Source: Geosiphon pyriformis (Eukaryota > Glomeromycota > Glomeromycetes > Archaeosporales > Geosiphonaceae). Taken from it: 64,000 nt of DNA. Numbering within the stretch: the stretch's first letter is position 1; each line of letters begins with the position of its first letter. A program made the position numbers and the translations under genes. The stretch is taken from assembly GCA_016748015.1 (NCBI GenBank), contig JAAOMT010000071.1, positions 1 to 64,000 on the forward strand. The letters run 5' to 3'. Shown piece after piece: positions 1-12,423 of this stretch. The notes under the pieces were generated by a model. That model worked only from the letters and a program-made list of their open reading frames with translations, searched no databases and had not been told where the DNA came from.

Positions 1-308
1 CCACTTCATGTTTTATCCTAGATTCATTCTCCCCCAACTATTATTCAATGTATCGTTTGCCTTTTGAAAATGCAGAAATTTAATAATTTTTTTTGAATCC
101 TGAATCCTGAATCCCAAAATAAATTAGACCCTGGGATTTCCCGATGTCAATAAAATAATAATAAGACGCCCAACTCAACAATCATAGCTTTTTTTCAATC
201 GTTTTCTGAATAAATAGTCAGTTTTAACGTCGATTCTTTAGGATCTTTTGATCGGTTCTAATATTAAACCTTGAGAAGTTGCAACAGTTACTTTTATTTT
301 AATCAAAA
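1..308. other. 5' flank of the transporter gene
   Basis: No gene is visible. The sequence is AT-rich non-coding DNA leading into the start codon at 309, and should contain the promoter and 5' UTR of the amino-acid transporter. No clear TATA box or other element stands out. Confidence 0.4.
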
Positions 309-2520
309 ATGTCGGCAGAAGAACGGGACGATATTTTATCACCTATAGATATCCCTGCCTCTCATTCGCTTAGACGAAGAGGATTGGGGAGAACTAATGG
401 TGGCCTAGCGTCCAGTATTTCGAACCTTGGTAATACTCTGCAATCATGGACGGGAAATTACAGCCATACTGTCAGGTGAATATTCGGCGTTAAGCAACGT
501 TGTTAATCCTAATGCCAGGGGAGTTTAACCCTTTGTTTTCCAATTTTTTCTTCCTTAGTACCTACATTTCCAACAATATTTCGGTACCTGCCTCGTTAGT
601 AGCAGAATCCGTTCTTCAAAATGAAGACTTTGGACAACCTGGCTTCGGACAAGACTCGAGTCACGTATCCTACCAAGGCCACCCTCAACACATACCCTAT
701 ATGTCGCCACCTATTAGTATTCCGCGTGGTTTCTATGGTTCTCTATTGTCGCCAATAAGTGGTAGTCCTCAAAATTCGGAATATGGCACCCCTTCTTACT
801 TCTCCGGTCACACCGTAGGTCACAAGTTCATCGATGAGACTGTCCCGCTCACTAGAACTCTAACCAAGTACGTGTGACCTCAACATCTCAATTACGGTAT
901 CCTCAACATCTCAATTACGGTATCATCATCATCCTAACCACCCATGATCCTTCCCAAATTAGAGCTTCACTTGCATCGATACCAGTATCGGTGGTACAAG
1001 ATATCCATGGTATATCAGTTCACATTGGATCAACATTTCGCCAATCGATTTTCAATTCTTGTAACATTTTGATCGGGATCGGCATTCTCGCCTTACCATT
1101 GGGTTTCCGGTTTGCCGGTTGGGCGATCGGATTGTCACTTTTCGCGTTTTGTCTAGTTGTTACCAATTACACAGCGAAGGTTTTGGCAAAATGTTTAGAT
1201 TACGATGAAGGACTTCACACCTATGCTGACATGGGTTGGTATATATTAAGAGAACGATGGATTTTTCAAAATAATCTTAGCTAAAAAAATTCTCTTTAAT
1301 CAACAAAGGTGCTATCGCTTATGGGGAGGGCGCGCGACTTTTCATCTCTTGTTTATTTTCTTTGGAACTGATTGCTTCTTCAACAGCTTTGATAATTTTA
1401 GTCGGTGACTCTCTTGAAACGATATATCCAGATGTTTCTATTATTACATTAAAAGTCATCGGATGGATAGTGATGACCCCATTGACCTTCATGGCTATTC
1501 GATACCTGTCCTATTTTTCTTTACTGGGCATCTTCTCTGCTTTCACATTGGTCAGCGTCATGATCTATGATGGTTTGACAAAACTTGAGAAACCCGGTAG
1601 TTTAATTGACCCTGAAGAAACGCAATTACTGCCACCATCTTGGACAACCCTCCCAATGAGTTTTGGATTGATTATGGCCGGTTTTACAGGTAAAAATTAG
1701 GGAAACCTTTCAAGGGTTTAAATGGATGATTTTTTGGTTCTTTGTAAACTGCTTGCTTCGTGGCCAGATAATGGATTTTATCAAGAAATTATTGTTTTCT
1801 ATATTGACCTTAGAATCTTGTTTTCTTAAATAGGACACGCTGTTTTTCCAACAGTTTATCGGGATATGGACAACCCAAAAGAATATCCGAGGATGGTCAA
1901 TTTAACGTATGCTATGACTACCACCGTATATTTGGTGATGGCCGTTGGTGGTTATCTAATGTTTGGGAATGAGACATTGCAAGAGGTGAGAAAATTATTT
2001 GGCAATTCTATTTTTTGCTCAAGTAAGACTAATTTTGATGATTCCGTTATAGATAACTCAAAATATAATGATGACAAAGGGCTACAACGTTTTTCTTAAC
2101 CAAATTGTGATTTGGTTGGTGGCCATCAACCCTATAGCCAAATACGCCCTCACCTTAAATCCGATAAATCTCACCCTTGAAATATATTACAGTTCGGTTG
2201 CTGCTGTCGAAAATTGGGCTCATCGGGGTCGTGGCCGACGAACGGGTCTCATTTTTTTCTCACGGTTTTTGATTTCCACAATAGTATTGATCATCGCCAT
2301 CCAGTTTCCCGGATTCGATCGCGTGATGGGCGTTTTAGGGTCATTTTTCTCATTCACTATTTCGGCTATTTTCCCATGCTGCTGTCATTTGAGACTTTAT
2401 GGTCGGGAATTGTCGAAAAAAGAGAAGCTACTCAATTGGGGGATTATTATTATTTGTACAGTATTGGCTACGTTCGGAACAATATGGGCTTTTTTACCGA
2501 GAACAGACCTGGGATTATAA
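309..2520 (+). CDS. Vacuolar amino-acid transporter (AVT/Aa_trans family)
   Basis: Six exons join in frame with GT-AG boundaries: 309-475, 559-867, 963-1234, 1309-1689, 1834-1985 and 2053-2520. They give 1749 nt and a 582-residue protein. The first ~210 residues are a hydrophilic, Ser/Gly/Pro-rich cytosolic tail ending in DIHGISVHIGSTFRQSIFNS. About ten hydrophobic segments follow, with the hallmark first helix NCNILIGIGILALPLGF-like (here SCNILIGIGILALPLGF), then AGFTGHAVFPTVYRDMDNP and a C-terminal FLPRTDLGL. In the Aa_trans (PF01490) family this pattern belongs to fungal AVT proteins, which exchange neutral or basic amino acids against protons across the vacuolar membrane. Exon 3 uses donor GTTGGT at 1235, the only choice that restores ...ADMGAIAYGEGARLF. 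Substrate and direction cannot be read from sequence. The gene looks intact. Confidence 0.88.
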
Positions 2521-4555
2521 TCGTGGCAATGCTTTCATGAGATTACATTTACAGCTGAGAAATGATATAAAAAACCGATTGGAGACTCAAACAGTGATGG
2601 ATGAGTACAAACATTGTTGAAGTGTCTCGGTGAGATGTCTTAATTTCTTATTTTTGGCATCTATAAGACTTCTCGATATTTAAATAGCGTAGATATTATG
2701 CCTCAAAAAATTACCCATTTCGATGGAAAATTTTTTCGAAATCAACATTCGGCATCTATATATGTATCTTTATTATTACATTTTTTAGTATCCTTTACTA
2801 AATGTCCCATAAAATTGAACAATCGAAAAATTGCACGATTAGTGCTGGCTCGAATATGTTTCTAACATATTAAGATGATAACCATGAATGATAATGGCAT
2901 TTAAAAATATTCTTGGCATTCAATACTAGTTTGATGTGTCGATGTAATATAGGATAGAATCAATCAATAAAATAGCCGGAGCCATGAAATATCAAGATAG
3001 AATTAGTATTTACATTAAATTGATGGAGAAAAGTATCTTTGAAGAAAAAAATACTCCAAATCAATTGGATCGATTTGAGTTGAAAATAAATTTTTCATAA
3101 CCAGAAATGTGGATTATTAAAAGCTGATATAATAATAATTTTTAATAATTTAAGTAATTTATTACCAAATTTTATTTATAAGTCTTAATAAAAAATACAC
3201 CAAATCACAAAATAAATTATCAAACCAGATAATTTTACAATTTTACAGTTAAAATATATTAGTTTAACAATTTTATAAAATTTTATAAAATTCAAGAATA
3301 ATTGCAAATAAATTTGGTAATAATAATAATACTAAATTTTATTTTCAACTTTAATATTAATTTTAAAATAGGTTTTATTAATTATTTTATGGTTATTGCA
3401 ATTTATTGTTATATTATTATTTCAATAAAATAAAATATAATTTTATAATCATAAATAATAGAAAAAACATATATACACATATATAATAATATTTATAAGG
3501 AAAATAATGTTCAATATCGTTATTAAAAATACAAAATTATAATAATGAATATTTGGGCTTATAAAATTTTAAAGTATTTTAATCTGAATAAATGTTTTAA
3601 TAAATTGAAAAAAAATAGTTTTATCACATTACATATATTTTTTCATAATTCTTAAAAAATGATAAAAGAATTTATTCTAATATTCTTATATCTGTATTTT
3701 TGATCCAGGCCTTTTAAATATTTCTTAAGCAAAATTATAACCAAAATTACTCAAATTATCAAAAAAGCTTATTGTGTACCCAATACTTACTGTTTTTTTA
3801 CTTGCTTTACTAATAACAAAATTCTCTCAAATTTGTCATTTCATATTGTACCATAGCTCAGAATTTTGACTTTTGGATGTCAAAATAGATATTTGATTTA
3901 TCTTGACGTGGTTCATTAGACTATCCTCAAGGCCTCGGGATCTATTTCCATTCATGGTTCAATTTTTCTGAACTGGGGAAAATGATCTTAGGGGTAAAGT
4001 TGAAAAAACAAATCAGTGTGTCATACTAAAGACTACGAGGCATGATATTGGACACTAATCATTTAAATTTCAATCAACCCCTGTCATATTAGTCACTTAT
4101 ATATGTTAGGTTTCCATCAGGATTGTATAAAAATTATTGATTCTGAGTCTGTAACTACATCCTAAAGTTCTAAAAAGCTTCAGGGCCTCAAAAAAAGGGG
4201 TAAGGTTTTAAATGTCTGTCAGTTATCAAGTGTGATGAAATAGTGCAATTAAATTATCTTCCTCTCTCAATTTATGCTACAGGGATAAAATGAAATGTCA
4301 AAATCACAGTCAACACATAAGAAAGGATCGATTTGATAATTTGATATATTAAGTGATTATAAATTTGTCGATTGAGAACAAGGGGACCCGAGTATAAAGC
4401 AAGCTAGCCAAGAAACAGTTAAAAAATATAATTATTCTTTCATCTTGACTTCCAAATTCTTGTCACTCTTTTTCTAAACCTGTTTTTGAAAATCTCTCAT
4501 TCTCTTATTTTTATCTTCGCCATAGGCTTTTTACTACTTGATTGAAAAAAAAGGA
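2521..4555. other. AT-rich intergenic region
   Basis: About 2 kb between the transporter and the PB1-like gene. It is A/T homopolymer-rich, especially 3100-3700, with stops in all frames and no convincing ORF. The last few hundred bases, 4380-4550, are less extreme in composition and probably hold the promoter and 5' leader of the downstream gene. Confidence 0.5.
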
Positions 4556-5892
4556 ATGTATTCTAACCGGGGGATTAATTACACTATTAAAGGCTTTCCA
4601 AAAATTCGTTCGGGTAATAATTCTTCAGGTAATTGGACTTGGTAATTAATGTTTCATTGAAACGAAATACCGTGAAATGGCCGGCGTTTATCTTTTTCTG
4701 GGCACTGGAAGTTATTAATTTGGTTTTACTAAATTAAATCTCGTAATATTCAATTCTTTGAAATAAACATAGCAAAGACATCAACTGAGACGAATCTTCA
4801 TATTGATAGCTACTTTGAGCCACAATGGGATGAAACGTCCATCTCGACAAACACCTCGACTCAATCCGATTTCATAAACCTGAGTCGAGATGCTTGGGTC
4901 GCTAATCAACCAAGCCAAAGGCCACAATCCCAAGAATTGATGAGGTCAAATGGAGAATGTCTTCGTATTGAAATCAAAAACATTACAATCAAACCTTCGG
5001 GATTTACCATGGATACCTATGTTGACATCAAACTTGTGTTAATTTTGTTTATTGAGGAGCACATATTATGTATTTGTTTCAACGAACAGAAAGATAAGCT
5101 GTACATCCACTTGGATGCTATTCACACGATCAAGTACTCTGGATATATGGAACTTGAAATATTTGTTAAAGAGCCATTTAGAAGGACGGTAGGGTAGAGG
5201 GTTATAACTGTTCATTTCTTCGAAACATGAGAATTCTCATTAAGGGACTTAAAAATATTGCAATTGTGTCTTATTAGTATTTCGATGGGAATAAAATGGT
5301 TGAACGTGATTCAACAAATGTTTTGTTTGACGGTGCTACTTCGATCAGTTTCACCCCTGCTAAATATATCAATATTAAAGCATTGGAACGAATGGGAAAT
5401 GAATTTAAAAAATATCTGAGCATCAAATTCCTCATACAACACCAGGTAACTTTCCGAAAAAATTGCTTCAAGATTCTTTTAATACGTAAAAATATAGGTC
5501 CTATCACTTTTAATCTAAGTATTTATAAATTATAAGGGGAAATATTGCAACATTCGAGGTCCAATTAATGACAAAATAGATCAATATGAGGTAGATCTTT
5601 TTTTTATCTCGAAACTTCATTATTTAATCTCACTATGTCAAATTAGCTTTGCGTTATGATTGACCTCGGAGTTGAAAAATACGAAATTGCGATGCCACTC
5701 CACATTTCATTTACGGAAGCCAAAAAGTGGATTGAACGGGTCAGTCAACTTCCCCTTGAAGGAAGTGGTTTATTTTATCGTGATATAAATGGAAAGGATA
5801 TGACCTTGATGGACAATTATGACTGGAAAATTGCTAAACGAGAGTTGTACAAACATGATAAACGAGAAATTTATATTGGATTTGGGATTTGA
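4556..5892 (+). CDS. Hypothetical protein with C-terminal PB1-like acidic motif
   Basis: Five exons join cleanly: 4556-4628, 4773-5188, 5278-5445, 5537-5590 and 5647-5892. They total 957 nt and 318 residues, with every junction GT-AG and phase-matched. Residues ~25-75 are Ser/Thr/Gln-rich and look disordered (DETSISTNTSTQSD). The middle has two folded-looking stretches, including LFDGATSISFTPAKYINIKA. The last ~55 residues run LHISFTEAKKWIERVSQLPL, then YRDINGKDMTLMDNYDWKIA. This last segment follows the OPCA pattern (Y-x-D-x-D/N-G-x(n)-D-x-D-W) of PB1 or related ubiquitin-like domains, which bind a basic-face PB1 partner. Calling it PB1 is an inference from that motif. The start is the first ATG of the open exon; an earlier exon cannot be excluded. 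No family name is offered. Confidence 0.6.
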
Positions 5893-6414
5893 TTGAGATA
5901 AATTTGGCGTTCAAAGGTTTTTATGAGAATTTAAACATATAAACTGGGTAGCAATTTTCTTGTATCTGAAACGTGCATAAGAAACGCGCACTTTGAACGA
6001 ACTTATTGTTGATTTTCTCATTTGTTCATTTTTCAATAATCGATAATTGTCTCACAATCATAATCAAACTTATAGCTAAATTTTAATAAAATTTCTCCAA
6101 GTGGGTAAGGTGACTCTTGTGAGCCAATCTAAGTGAAAGTGGCTCTTCTTTAGGGTCTTAAAAACTTTGACCGATTTGTGGTAAAACATAAACGGGTCTA
6201 TTTGTATTTGGCTTATAAATAAAGAATGGATATATAGAAGCTTTAATCAATTCATACTTTGAGCTTTGCAGGATGAACTAGGGCAAGAAACTTGCCATTA
6301 ATCAATAGGCTCCTAAAAGAGAAGGTTTACAAATTGTAGCGCTGCAGAGTAAATGCCTATCAATAAACTACTTATTAATCTACGATATCTTTTCCCTATT
6401 GCCTGAACTACCCA
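5893..6414. other. Intergenic spacer
   Basis: AT-rich sequence between the PB1-like gene and the degraded gene at 6418. No ORF, RNA gene or repeat is recognised. Confidence 0.4.
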
Positions 6415-6417
6415 AAA

Positions 6418-7422
6418 TGCCACCATCATTATCTCCGTTACCAAGAAGTATTGCCTCTACACCCATGTCTCTAACGCCAAGCAAAAAAAGGATCTCAGAT
6501 AAAAGTGGTTCCTCTCTTGATTTCTAAACTACAATCTTTTCACCGATATCGGCTCAGATGTCAGCCGAGACATAAGGCCCTTTTGGAATGAGCAATTCAT
6601 GATTACCTCTGTCGCTTTGCCTTCGATCTTCTCCTTTCATTCTGTAAAATCAGTAGTTCTATTTGACGATGAAAATACCCAATGAGTAAGAACTTTTCCA
6701 AGGTATTCTTACCATTAATGCTGTCTTGATTTGCAGAATCTAAAAATGGCCAGCAGAAAAGTGCACGAAAAAAAGCAAAAAGTGTAAGACAAAAACCAGG
6801 AAGCAGCTCTTAAAGCGATATAGAAACAATAAGTAGCCTTATCCACACAAAATTAGATCTGACGACAAAATTACAGATTCTCGATGAGACCCAAAGACAA
6901 TTCCCCGAAATCTAAGCAGACAGCAGTCTTGGTTGATCCTGGTGTTTGCACACCCTTGATTTGGTATTCTTCCCTTTAATTACATGGGTAAGATAGGCTT
7001 CTGTGACATCGTACAAATTGTTTGCCTGTATACATATATAAACGCTCCTTATTTCAAAAAAAGTCAAACTGGCTGTCTCTACTTCAAAATGCAAGAAGCG
7101 GAATTATGTTCTTTACCTTGCAGAATTTACGCAAATCTTTATCTCGCCATTTGAGATGTCAGACATGACAAATCGTAGGTCGAGAAAAAACTACATGAAA
7201 GACTGTTTGGAAAACGTTCTTTGTGCACATTACCGTTTCCGCCAACTTCTGATCGCCAAGGCCGAGGCGCTAAAAGTCATTGTTGTTATCCAAAATGAAA
7301 CTTATATATCCAAGACTAGCTGCTGTGATAAGATAAAAACATCAGGGGGTTCAAAGTGTACAATTGCTGGAATTACTCAGGGGATGAACTTGATCCTCTT
7401 CAAAGGATTATGCAGAAAATAG
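6418..7422 (+). pseudogene. Degraded multi-exon gene, family not recognised
   Basis: Several open pieces on one strand look coding but do not join without lesions. The first starts at the ATG at 6418 (MPPSLSPLPRSIASTP, a Ser/Pro-rich N-terminus with SKKR) and stops after ~36 codons. A second frame continues with SDVSRDIRPFWNEQF. An intron-like segment ending TTTGCAG precedes a lysine-rich piece (QQKSARKKAKSVRQK, about 6740-6812). Further pieces are LTTKLQILDETQRQF (around 6860) and a longer ORF at 7156-7422 containing RRSRKNYMKDCLENV. Base composition is visibly less AT-rich than the flanks. It is best read as a decayed member of a dispersed repeated gene family or a mobile-element-encoded ORF. 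No catalytic motif is recognisable and no function is proposed. Confidence 0.4.
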
Positions 7423-7439
7423 TGCTACAATCCATCCAA

Positions 7440-8691
7440 AACTTTACAAAGGTGAAAAATCATTTTCCTTAAATTCAGAAATTAAGTGAGCCTATTTACA
7501 TTAAATAATGTTCTCATTGTTTTTATTTTAGATTGGCTCAAGAGCTCTAAATTTTATTTCACGTTTTTAATTTGATAATTTTTGGAAGTTTTATACCAAA
7601 TTTTTAAAGAGGTTGTGCAATTCATTGAAATGCAACTTTTCGTTCAAATTTTTAAAAGTTTAAATACTTAAAAAATGCATAATGCGTAATTATACAAAAA
7701 ATTGAAAACCATATAACAAGCCTCTAAATATGTTTTGTATTTATAGGAAATTTGTAAATTTAAATTCGAGCATAAATGTAATAAATTTTTTTATAAAAAT
7801 AACAAAATCTTGAAGTAAAATTAGAATTTCATTAGCAGTACAAAAAGACCATTTTTACAACAAAGCAAAATATTAAAAAAATCAAACTTCTATAATTTTG
7901 CAACTTAGTCAGTGTTATTCTTAATTCTTACACCTTTACAATTAATTATGTCAGTTATTTAAATAAGTTATATTATCAAAAAAAAGCGAAAGTTTTAAAA
8001 CTCTTTAAATTCATTAAATCTAATGCAAACTATTTGGGTTTAGCTGTAATTTTCAGACCTAAATCATGGGAATTTCTCACCTTTATATTAATCCTTTTTT
8101 TATGAGAGCAAAGAATTTTGAAATTGAAGCCTTTCATATGATGTCTGATTCAAATTTATTGCCAATATAGAATATGCAAAAGCTGCCGCTTTCTTTTTCG
8201 TTATAAAATGACAAATGGATTTTTGCAGTATAAAGGAGTTATTTCTTTCGATTTTAAAATTCAAATAGTTTGTTAAAGGCTCAAATTGCAATATTATCAA
8301 AATTATAAGATGGAAAATAAATTTTTTCACGGAAATATCCATTTTTGGATGCTTTTTAGTCAGAAGACTTGGTTTTAATTTCTAATGGCCAATTCTGAAT
8401 CTTGATACCTTGTAGAGAAAGATTATTATTGACAGAATTAAGTAATTCTTCAATTGAGTGAAGGAATGAGCTACCGAGTTTTAATTACTTTGGTAGCACA
8501 AGTAAAACGACTAGGTAATTTACAGTGTTGTAGGTCTGGTGGTGGGTGATACGATCATGATTTCCTGCTTTTATTATACATGTATACATTTGAATTATAA
8601 ACAATCACTTTAAATTTCTATTCCTCTACTTCAAACTGATATTTCACTCTAAAAAATTTCCAAGCTTTTTTGTTATTTTTCTTGACATCAT
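7440..8691. other. AT-rich intergenic region
   Basis: Low-complexity A/T sequence with short accidental ORFs on both strands, for example 8100-8342 minus. The ~200 bases before 8692 should carry the promoter of the Sel1 gene. No element is distinct enough to name. Confidence 0.4.
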
Positions 8692-9492
8692 ATGAATCAA
8701 AACAAGAGCACAATTAATAATGTGCCTAATAATTTGCAAGATGATGGAGAACAATTCTACGTATCTGAACTTTTAGAAATTTTCAATGTTGGCAACGAAT
8801 TTTGTGAGGATGACAAGGATATTTTAAGGAAAACAACCGAATTCCTCAAAGAACATAGCTACCATCCTATATTATTATTTCAATATGTCTATGAACATCG
8901 AGATTCAACGGAATATTATTGCTTATTGGGATTTTTATATAAATGGGGTCTCGGAACTGGAATCGATATTGAACAGTCATTTTTTTGGTATAAACAAGCC
9001 GCTGAAAACGGTGACAGGTTAGGCCAAAATGAAGTCGGTTCATGTTATTCACAAGGGATTGGTGTATCCCAAGATAAAACAGCTGCAGTAGACTGGTATC
9101 GAAAATCGGCAGAAGGTGGTCACCCTCAAGGACAATTTAATCTAGCAATTTGTTTAGCTCATGGGAATGGAGTGGGTGAGAATTGGGAACAAGCAGCGTA
9201 TTGGTATAGTGAGGCTGCAGAAGCTGGTTTTGTTGATGCACTGGATCAACTTGGATATTGTTATTCATTTGGAAAAGGTGTGAAGCAAGATAAACGACGT
9301 GGCTTTGATTATTATCGAAGGGCAGCCGAGCAAGGTCATGTTGATGGACAATATAGTGTCGCTGTATGCTTTGAAGAAGGGCAGAGTGTTGTCCGAGATG
9401 TTCATGAGGCCATTAAGTGGTATCGAAAATCAGCAGAAAATAAGTATATGTACGCTTCATACAGATTGAGTTGGCTATTTGAGCATGATTAA
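8692..9492 (+). CDS. Sel1-like repeat protein (266 aa)
   Basis: A single uninterrupted ORF of 266 residues. Residues ~1-75 are an acidic N-terminus with no recognised domain (ELLEIFNVGNEF). From ~80 there are about five Sel1-like repeats of ~36 residues, each with the LGxCYxxGxGVxxDxxxAxxWYRKAAExGH pattern; examples are VGSCYSQGIGVSQDKTAA and LGYCYSFGKGVKQDKRRG. Sel1 repeats are TPR-related alpha-solenoids that scaffold protein complexes, for example in ER-associated degradation and chitin-synthase regulation. This copy has no kinase domain, signal peptide or membrane segment, so it is likely a soluble adaptor. A related gene follows in the same orientation at 10155, suggesting a tandem duplication. 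Confidence 0.85.
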   Translation: MNQNKSTINNVPNNLQDDGEQFYVSELLEIFNVGNEFCEDDKDILRKTTEFLKEHSYHPILLFQYVYEHRDSTEYYCLLGFLYKWGLGTGIDIEQSFFWYKQAAENGDRLGQNEVGSCYSQGIGVSQDKTAAVDWYRKSAEGGHPQGQFNLAICLAHGNGVGENWEQAAYWYSEAAEAGFVDALDQLGYCYSFGKGVKQDKRRGFDYYRRAAEQGHVDGQYSVAVCFEEGQSVVRDVHEAIKWYRKSAENKYMYASYRLSWLFEHD

Positions 9493-10154
9493 TCCAAACC
9501 TCTGTTTAATTGAAAAATTTCGCAAAAGCACATTGATTGAAAATTAAGAGATACTCTAAATTTGAAAAAGGGTTCTGTTATTGAACAGCTTGAATATTTA
9601 ATATATTAGATTTCTTTTAATGCATCATAAAAAATAGATGAATTTTTTATTTGATAACATTGGGAAAGTTCCTTTCAGATAATTTTGTAAAAACTAATAT
9701 TCAGAAAAAACAAATCACGTTTAACAAATAAATAACCTCAGAACCTAAGGGTTGGAATTTTGGATTAGATACTTTTCTATTCTATTAATAATCTCGCCTC
9801 AATAAAATTAAAATGAGCTTTAAATCTGGGATGGTGTATTTTGACTGAAAATTTGAAATTAAATTTTCATCCCTTGTGCAGTGTTTTTAGAATGTCTAGA
9901 GTAAATAAAAATGAGGAGGTCGAACCTATTTTAGGAAGAACCAAACTATCCTGATCAGTCCATTTTCCATTGTTTCACCGGAATTACCATACAATATTGC
10001 ACCAATAGCAATAAACAAATGAAATCGGTTGCCACACACACCTATGATAGCCCATTTCATTATTGACGCTGTGTTTGGTGTGATTAGAAGCTGACTCGGA
10101 TTTTTTAATTCTTCTCCCGTCAGTTTTTCATCATCAAATTTTATACTTGTTATA
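9493..10154. other. Spacer between tandem Sel1 genes
   Basis: AT-rich DNA of ~660 bp. Only an accidental minus-strand ORF overlapping the downstream start is present. The 3' UTR of the first Sel1 gene and the promoter of the second should lie here, but no element is clear. Confidence 0.4.
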
Positions 10155-10991
10155 ATGGCAACTTTCGAGTACAAGCCCACCAAAACTCTTTACCGCTTTT
10201 TTGTTGAAACTGACGAAGAATTATTAATAACTGCCGCCGAAGAACTACTTGAATTATTCGACTCATGGAATCGACAATGGAGGTTAGAGGATGAAATAAT
10301 TAATGAGGTGGAAAACTGGTTGACAACAAATAAACATGATGCCACAGATATTTTTCAGACAATATATCAACAACAAGATGTTCACAAATTCTGGTCGTTA
10401 CTTGGGTTTCTGTATCGACGAGGAATCGGGACAAAAGTTAATGAAGACCAAGCGTTTCATTTCTACAAATTGGCAGCCCAAAATGGAGATGCAATAGCTC
10501 AAAATGAAGTTGGTGTATGTTATCATGAAGGAATTGGAGTGAATTTGAGTCGTGAAGAGGCTTTCAAGTGGTATCGGGTTTCTGCCGAAGCTGGTAATGC
10601 CTTTGGATTGTCGAATATGGCATATTGCTATGAGAAATCGATAGGCACGCAAAAGGATAGTTCACGAGCGTTCATAAATTTTGAAAAAGCCGCCTGCATG
10701 GGATATTCAGTTGCGAAGAATGACCTTGGTCATTGCTATTTCCATGGAATTGGCACCAAGAAAAATCAACAAAAAGGATTTTGGTGGTATCATGATGCGG
10801 CTGAATCAAATCCCAATCATGTTGCAGCACAAGAGAATGTAGCATATTGTAAAGAATTGGGCTATGGAACAGAACGAGATGTTCACGAAGCTATAAAATA
10901 TTGTCTACGAGCCAAGTTACTTCTAAAACCGAGGATGTTTACCTTCCAAATGATCGCCACGATATTTCAGCCAGTAGTTCAAGCAATTTAA
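10155..10991 (+). CDS. Sel1-like repeat protein (278 aa)
   Basis: Single-exon ORF of 278 residues. The N-terminal ~75 residues are acidic (AAEELLELFDSWNRQW) and match the layout of the upstream gene. About five Sel1 repeats follow: LGFLYRRGIGTKVNEDQA, VGVCYHEGIGVNLSREEA, MAYCYEKSIGTQKDSSRA, LGHCYFHGIGTKKNQQKG and a last one ending ERDVHEAIKYCLRA. The C-terminus then departs from the family, becoming hydrophobic (FQMIATIFQPVVQAI). The +1 frame from about 10901 continues for 74 codons with a Ser-rich, plausibly coding stretch (DISASSSSNLKIFGDG). A 1-bp indel near 10900-10920 is therefore possible, and the protein may really be longer. Function is likely scaffolding, as for its neighbour. Confidence 0.78.
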   Translation: MATFEYKPTKTLYRFFVETDEELLITAAEELLELFDSWNRQWRLEDEIINEVENWLTTNKHDATDIFQTIYQQQDVHKFWSLLGFLYRRGIGTKVNEDQAFHFYKLAAQNGDAIAQNEVGVCYHEGIGVNLSREEAFKWYRVSAEAGNAFGLSNMAYCYEKSIGTQKDSSRAFINFEKAACMGYSVAKNDLGHCYFHGIGTKKNQQKGFWWYHDAAESNPNHVAAQENVAYCKELGYGTERDVHEAIKYCLRAKLLLKPRMFTFQMIATIFQPVVQAI

Positions 10992-11125
10992 AAATTTTCG
11001 GTGATGGGCAAGGACAAAAACTTTTACTTTTTCTCGATTGTCTTCAAATTATATTTGAAGTTTTGATTAATCTTTTGATGAAGATAGCATTTATAACATC
11101 TAAAATCACTCAAGAAAACGTATAA

Positions 11126-12423
11126 ACTGCGTTTTAAGGACTTTTTTGTTAGTTTCTCACTTTTTTAAAGCATTCCAATAAAAATCATTCCTCCAATTTT
11201 CTAAATGTAGTACCCAAACTTGAAATTGATACGATCCTTGAAAGCTGAAATCACTATTTACATATCGTTTATTGTATTTACTAAAACGGGTTTTTTTCGA
11301 TTCATGTGAAGTTTTTTAAGTTGGATTGATCCCAAAAAAGTTTTAAAATTCCTTTCTAGGACACAAGATCAAACAATTTAGGTAAGTATTTCTGATTTGA
11401 TTGCTATTTTAAGAGCACTTTACTATTTAATTTATTCATATTTCATCGCTTTTTTATTCCAAATAAGTATTTTTCATGAGATTAAACTCTCACCCTAAAA
11501 TTAATGAATACAAACTTTTTTGAGATCAAGGTATTTTTGAAATTTACTTACAAATGAATCTTTAAGTTCATAATTTTTTAAATACAATAAAGATTAATTA
11601 TACTTTTTAGTTATTTTAATTGTATCTAATTAAGCAATTTTTTAAAAGTTTAAAATCTTGAAAATGAACAGGCAAGAACTATTTATAAATAGATTTTATA
11701 ACGATCTGTTAAAATTGTCAATTTGTTTAATTATTCAAATATATTTATCGCTTCAAGTAGATTTTTGTATATATATCGTTAAAATAAATTATAGGGTTTC
11801 AAAATATCCCATTGTTAAAAGCAAAAATACAATATTATAAAAAACTCATTAATTTGTATATCTTCTATGCTATAATGTTAGGATAAATACTTGATGTAGG
11901 CATTAGAAAAGGAAAGATCTAGAAATACTTTTTACGAATTCTCATAATCTCAGGTGATTAAATTGATGGCAAATATAATTAGATTCGATTTTTTACCTGT
12001 CTCATTTATGAAACTTAAAAATGATGGAAATTTGTCAGCACAAAAGTGTTCTTAAATACCAGTCTGATTCAGTGATTGAGTTGTTTTTTTATTAATTTTA
12101 TTTCTATGCATTGTCATCCTGGTTGGCTGAAAAATATTATTACCATATCAGAGAATTTTACTGACATAAATATTTTGATTTAGAGAATTTTTCCTGCTTA
12201 TGAACTTACTAAGGCTATTCTGGGCCAGACTATGCTTTCAACTTCGCGCCTATAGAAAGTAAAACCCAATAATTATCACAGCTTCTTATCAACGAGTCTG
12301 ACTGGAAAACAACAAGTTTGTCTTACTAAAACGATTAACCTTAATTTTTAAAAGGATTTTGGAATCATATCTTCTATCAAGAAATATTTACGCTTTTTGC
12401 ATGAGTCTAGAAGTAATTTCATA
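11126..12423. other. AT-rich intergenic region
   Basis: About 1.3 kb of A/T-rich DNA with short ORFs of low-complexity codons only. No RNA gene or repeat is recognised. The ~100 bases before 12424 likely serve the F-box gene. Confidence 0.4.
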
